Shown here: one piece after another, positions 61,717 to 64,000 of the stretch
Position numbering within the stretch: the stretch's first letter is position 1
Layout: the number at the start of each line of letters is the position of its first letter
From: Vreelandella alkaliphila
GTDB lineage: Bacteria; Pseudomonadota; Gammaproteobacteria; Pseudomonadales; Halomonadaceae
DNA length: 64,000 bases
NCBI RefSeq assembly: GCF_016107625.1
Contig: NZ_JABASV010000005.1
Location: 124,001-188,000 of the forward strand
Direction of reading: 5' to 3'
Program-made: the position numbers and the translations under genes
Notes under the pieces: model-generated
The model's input: the letters and a program-made list of their open reading frames with translations, nothing else
The model's database searches: none
Told to the model about the DNA's origin: nothing

Positions 61717-62322
61717 CTATTTTGGTCGTTGAAATTGCTGCCTTGCCTGTTCGACGTGCTCGCGAGTGATGCACGTTGGCGAGTGATCATTGAGTAGCCC
61801 CATGGCCTGCATAAACGCAAATGCAGTGGTTGGACCAACGAATTTCCAGCCGCGCTTTTTCAAATCTTTAGCAAGTGCGATGGATTCAGGCGAGGTGGTC
61901 TGAGTTTGTGGTGCGGCAAGTGAATCGAGGGTTGGCTCGAAACGCCAGAAATATGCGGCCAGTGAGCCTTCCTGGTTGACCATTTCCAGCGCCCGCTGAG
62001 CATTATTAATCACCGCCTCGATTTTGCCACGATGGCGAATAATGCCGGCGTCTTGCAGCAAGCGCTGCACATCCTCTTCGCCAAAGCGGGCAACGTGATG
62101 GAAGTCGAAATGATGGAAGGCAGCGCGAAAGTTCTCGCGTTTGTTGAGAATGGTGCGCCAACTTAAGCCTGACTGAAAACTTTCCAGGCAGAGCTTTTCG
62201 AATAACCGCTGGTCGTCAACCACCGGAAACCCCCACTCGTTGTCATGGTAGGGCAGAAATTCGGCGGCACCGCCACACCACTGGCAGCGTGGAAGATTAT
62301 CAGGGGCAATAAAGTCAGGCAT
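61717..62322 (-). CDS. tag: DNA-3-methyladenine glycosylase I
   Basis: 201 residues. RCQWCGGAAEFLPYHDNEWGFPVVDDQRLFEKLCLESFQSGLSWRTILNKRENFR and FVGPTTAFAFMQAMGLLNDHSPTC are the family signatures, including zinc-binding Cys and His. Base excision repair of alkylated adenine. Single gene, not linked to the photolyase. Confidence 0.95.
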   Translation of the reverse strand: MPDFIAPDNLPRCQWCGGAAEFLPYHDNEWGFPVVDDQRLFEKLCLESFQSGLSWRTILNKRENFRAAFHHFDFHHVARFGEEDVQRLLQDAGIIRHRGKIEAVINNAQRALEMVNQEGSLAAYFWRFEPTLDSLAAPQTQTTSPESIALAKDLKKRGWKFVGPTTAFAFMQAMGLLNDHSPTCITREHVEQARQQFQRPK

Positions 62323-62350
62323 TGGGCGCTCCTTAGTAATATCCTAAACG

Positions 62351-63061
62351 TCATAAGTTGAGAGTGTTGCCGCGCATAGGTACCAAACGCCCGTGATCAA
62401 TGATGGGCCCTGTGGGTTGACCGTCAGGTGCACCACCTCGTGGTTCTATACTGACGGCGAGGTCGGCATTGAATAGTTGCGCACGTAGCTCCGCGCTAGG
62501 GTGTAGCCGTAGGTTACCTTGCTCAGGTAGTAAACCTAACGATATTGGGGTGCCTTCGGCGATTAACCATAACTCCCCAGTCTGATTGCTGCTGACTTGA
62601 GTAGGTTGAACGGCTTGCACGATCAGTTCGCCCCCAGTGGTCGCGCTAATGATCCAGCCCGGCGTGCGCGATTCATCCTGAACCACAAAGACCGCCTCGC
62701 CCTGAGGCAATGTAGACAGTTCAGCCTGCTGCCAAAGAGTGCCAAAAACTATTGCGACTGCCCCAAATCCGGCAGCGATTGTTTGCCATACGCCTAAGCG
62801 TTGCCACCAGGGAGGGGGAAATGCCCCGGTTGCTTGGATAATACGCTGCCAAACTTCTTTGGGAGGTGTTCTAGGATCAAGTTGCTCGTTGAACAACTGC
62901 AAGTGCTCTCGCCAGCTATCCACATCATTTTGTAGATCATGACTGACGGCCAACAGTGCTTCAAAGTGTGTTTTCTGTTCTTTATCCAATACGCCGAGTA
63001 CATACTCACCAGCCGCTAGGTGGCGTTCATCGGGGTTGGTTAAATCCCATTGGTTAGACAT
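62351..63061 (-). CDS. Anti-sigma factor (RskA/anti-sigma-K type)
   Basis: 236 residues: cytoplasmic N-terminal anti-sigma domain (HLAAGEYVLGVLDKEQ, to about 80), one membrane helix (about 92-108, TIAAGFGAVAIVFGTLW) and a periplasmic RskA domain. Overlaps the sigma factor gene by 22 bases. It should bind the ECF sigma factor and release it on a cell-envelope signal. Confidence 0.88.
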   Translation of the reverse strand: MSNQWDLTNPDERHLAAGEYVLGVLDKEQKTHFEALLAVSHDLQNDVDSWREHLQLFNEQLDPRTPPKEVWQRIIQATGAFPPPWWQRLGVWQTIAAGFGAVAIVFGTLWQQAELSTLPQGEAVFVVQDESRTPGWIISATTGGELIVQAVQPTQVSSNQTGELWLIAEGTPISLGLLPEQGNLRLHPSAELRAQLFNADLAVSIEPRGGAPDGQPTGPIIDHGRLVPMRGNTLNL

Positions 63062-63603
63062 GTTTTTAACCTCTCAAGCCCACGACGAATCCAGCTTTTA
63101 ACGCTGCCCAGCGGTTGGGACAAAGAGTGAGCAAGCTCGCTATGCGTTAACCCCTGAAAATAAGCCATCTCCATTAACTGACGCTGATGAAGGCTTAGTG
63201 TGTCCAGACAATCATTAAGTCTGTCTTTTTTCTGGCCGCTTATGCTGTCACCTTCAGGGTCTTCGGTACCTAACAGCGTTGCTAATATAGGTTCGTCGGT
63301 GGTTGCATCCTGCGGCTTCTGGCGGCGTAGCCAGTCGATGCCAGTATTGCGGGCAAGTGTTGAAAGCCAGGTCATAGGTTTAGCACGAGTGGCATCGTAC
63401 TGATTGGCAACGCGCCATATGTTGATAAAGACATGCTGCAGGCAATCCTGGGCAGCGCTTTCCTCTCTTACTATACGCAGCAGTTGGGCATATAGATGCG
63501 CACTAGTGGCACGATAAAGGCGCGCAAATGCTTGGCGGTCGCCTTGGGCGCAGCCACTGAGCTGATCAATAAGGTACTGTTGGCGTTGCGTGGCATCTTG
63601 CAT
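63040..63603 (-). CDS. ECF RNA polymerase sigma factor
   Basis: 187 residues with region 2 (DRQAFARLYRATSAHLYAQLLRIVREESAAQDCLQHVFINIWR) and region 4 (LSLHQRQLMEMAYFQGLTHSELAHSLSQPLGSVKSWIRRGLERL). Paired with the downstream anti-sigma factor. Divergent from the fasciclin-like gene, which is probably its target. Confidence 0.9.
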   Translation of the reverse strand: MQDATQRQQYLIDQLSGCAQGDRQAFARLYRATSAHLYAQLLRIVREESAAQDCLQHVFINIWRVANQYDATRAKPMTWLSTLARNTGIDWLRRQKPQDATTDEPILATLLGTEDPEGDSISGQKKDRLNDCLDTLSLHQRQLMEMAYFQGLTHSELAHSLSQPLGSVKSWIRRGLERLKTCLTNGI

Positions 63604-63788
63604 TCAGGCATCTCTGCGCATTAAACCGAACTATCAGTCTTGGGTAGCGTGGCGTTGAAGGCAATAGACTTCATATTAGTGGCCGATAAAAAATTCTGAA
63701 AAGTTTGCATCCACCTGGGCATTAACCACGTAAGTGTTAATGAGCTTGCATTGTTGAGCCATTTTAATCACAAGTAGGAGATGCCCCA

Positions 63789-64000
63789 ATGAAACTCAAA
63801 CTTCTTACTGCTAGCCTTTGTGCCGCTGCTCTTTATGCTAGTGCTGCCGTTGCTGATCATGGCCCTACCATGGTGGGCGGAGCCAGCATGCTTCCCGAGC
63901 GTAATATTATCGAAAATGCCGTTAACTCAGGTGACCACGAAACGCTGGTGGCTGCAGTGCAGGCAGCTGAACTAGTGGATGTGTTGCAAGGTGATGGCCC
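63789..64000 (+). CDS. Fasciclin (FAS1) domain secreted protein, 3' end missing
   Basis: First 70 codons only. Signal peptide about 1-22 (LLTASLCAAALYASAAVA), then LPERNIIENAVNSGDHETLVAAVQAAELVDVLQGDG, the opening of a FAS1 adhesion domain. Strong ribosome site GTAGGAGATG. Divergent from ECF sigma/anti-sigma, a pairing frequently seen with FAS1 proteins. Confidence 0.85.
   Translation, partial: MKLKLLTASLCAAALYASAAVADHGPTMVGGASMLPERNIIENAVNSGDHETLVAAVQAAELVDVLQGDG

Overview
The window reads as a chromosomal segment of a moderately halophilic gammaproteobacterium of the Halomonas/Vreelandella type. This rests on the gene content (compatible-solute-style M24 hydrolase, TRAP and sodium-coupled carriers, NhaC, polyamine and GABA catabolism, phosphatidylcholine synthase) and on the moderately GC-rich coding style. 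No rRNA or tRNA gene was recognised and the taxonomic call is an inference from gene style.

Layout. 0-3.7 kb: heme uptake operon on the minus strand (hemP, TonB receptor, HmuS, start of HmuT) behind a Fur-box-like site. 3.9-6.1 kb: Tat-exported PhoX phosphatase with a Pho-box-like sequence. 6.1-11.1 kb: TetR regulator divergent from an RND adaptor/pump pair. 11.2-17.6 kb: minus-strand cluster in which a tandem glycine riboswitch precedes a DadA-type dehydrogenase, a LysR regulator, a DctPQM TRAP transporter and a VanX-type D-Ala-D-Ala dipeptidase; this looks like a glycine/D-alanine scavenging pathway. 17.7-25.8 kb: housekeeping genes (EamA exporter, HPP protein, ChaC, CbiX-like protein, ABC-F protein, ZipA-like protein, TspO, OYE reductase). 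25.9-36.7 kb: polyamine catabolism (DoeA-like hydrolase, PuuB, PuuA, PuuD, SpuC, PuuC, NhaC, PuuR), able to run both the gamma-glutamyl and the transaminase route from putrescine towards GABA. 36.8-42.6 kb: TauE/SafE, a lytic transglycosylase, then a GabR-like regulator divergent from gabD-gabT, which completes the route to succinate.

42.6-45.2 kb is the most unusual part. A roughly 2.5 kb, visibly AT-richer block with three unrecognised or poorly known genes is bracketed by two copies of the 3' end of the photolyase gene. The right copy is the functional end of the intact photolyase; the left copy is an in-frame orphan C-terminus with its own stop codon, now sitting where the gabT terminator would be. 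Inside the block is an integron attC-like sequence and a two-gene unit coding a nucleotidyltransferase-like protein and an unknown partner. This is my best candidate for an undescribed mobile accessory module.

45.1-59.2 kb: photolyase, IsdG-like monooxygenase, then a beta-alanine/ureido-compound cluster (amidase, M20 carbamoylase, GntR, sodium:solute symporter with DUF3311 partner; divergent omega-aminotransferase, MmsA and RutR-like TetR), an Lrp regulator, a nucleoside-gate membrane protein, PhzF and DUF1127. 59.4-64 kb: a MocR regulator with repeated ATACAGA boxes upstream, phosphatidylcholine synthase, Tag glycosylase, an ECF sigma/anti-sigma pair and the beginning of a fasciclin-like secreted protein.

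All functional names come from reading protein sequences and recalling family signatures; no database search was run.
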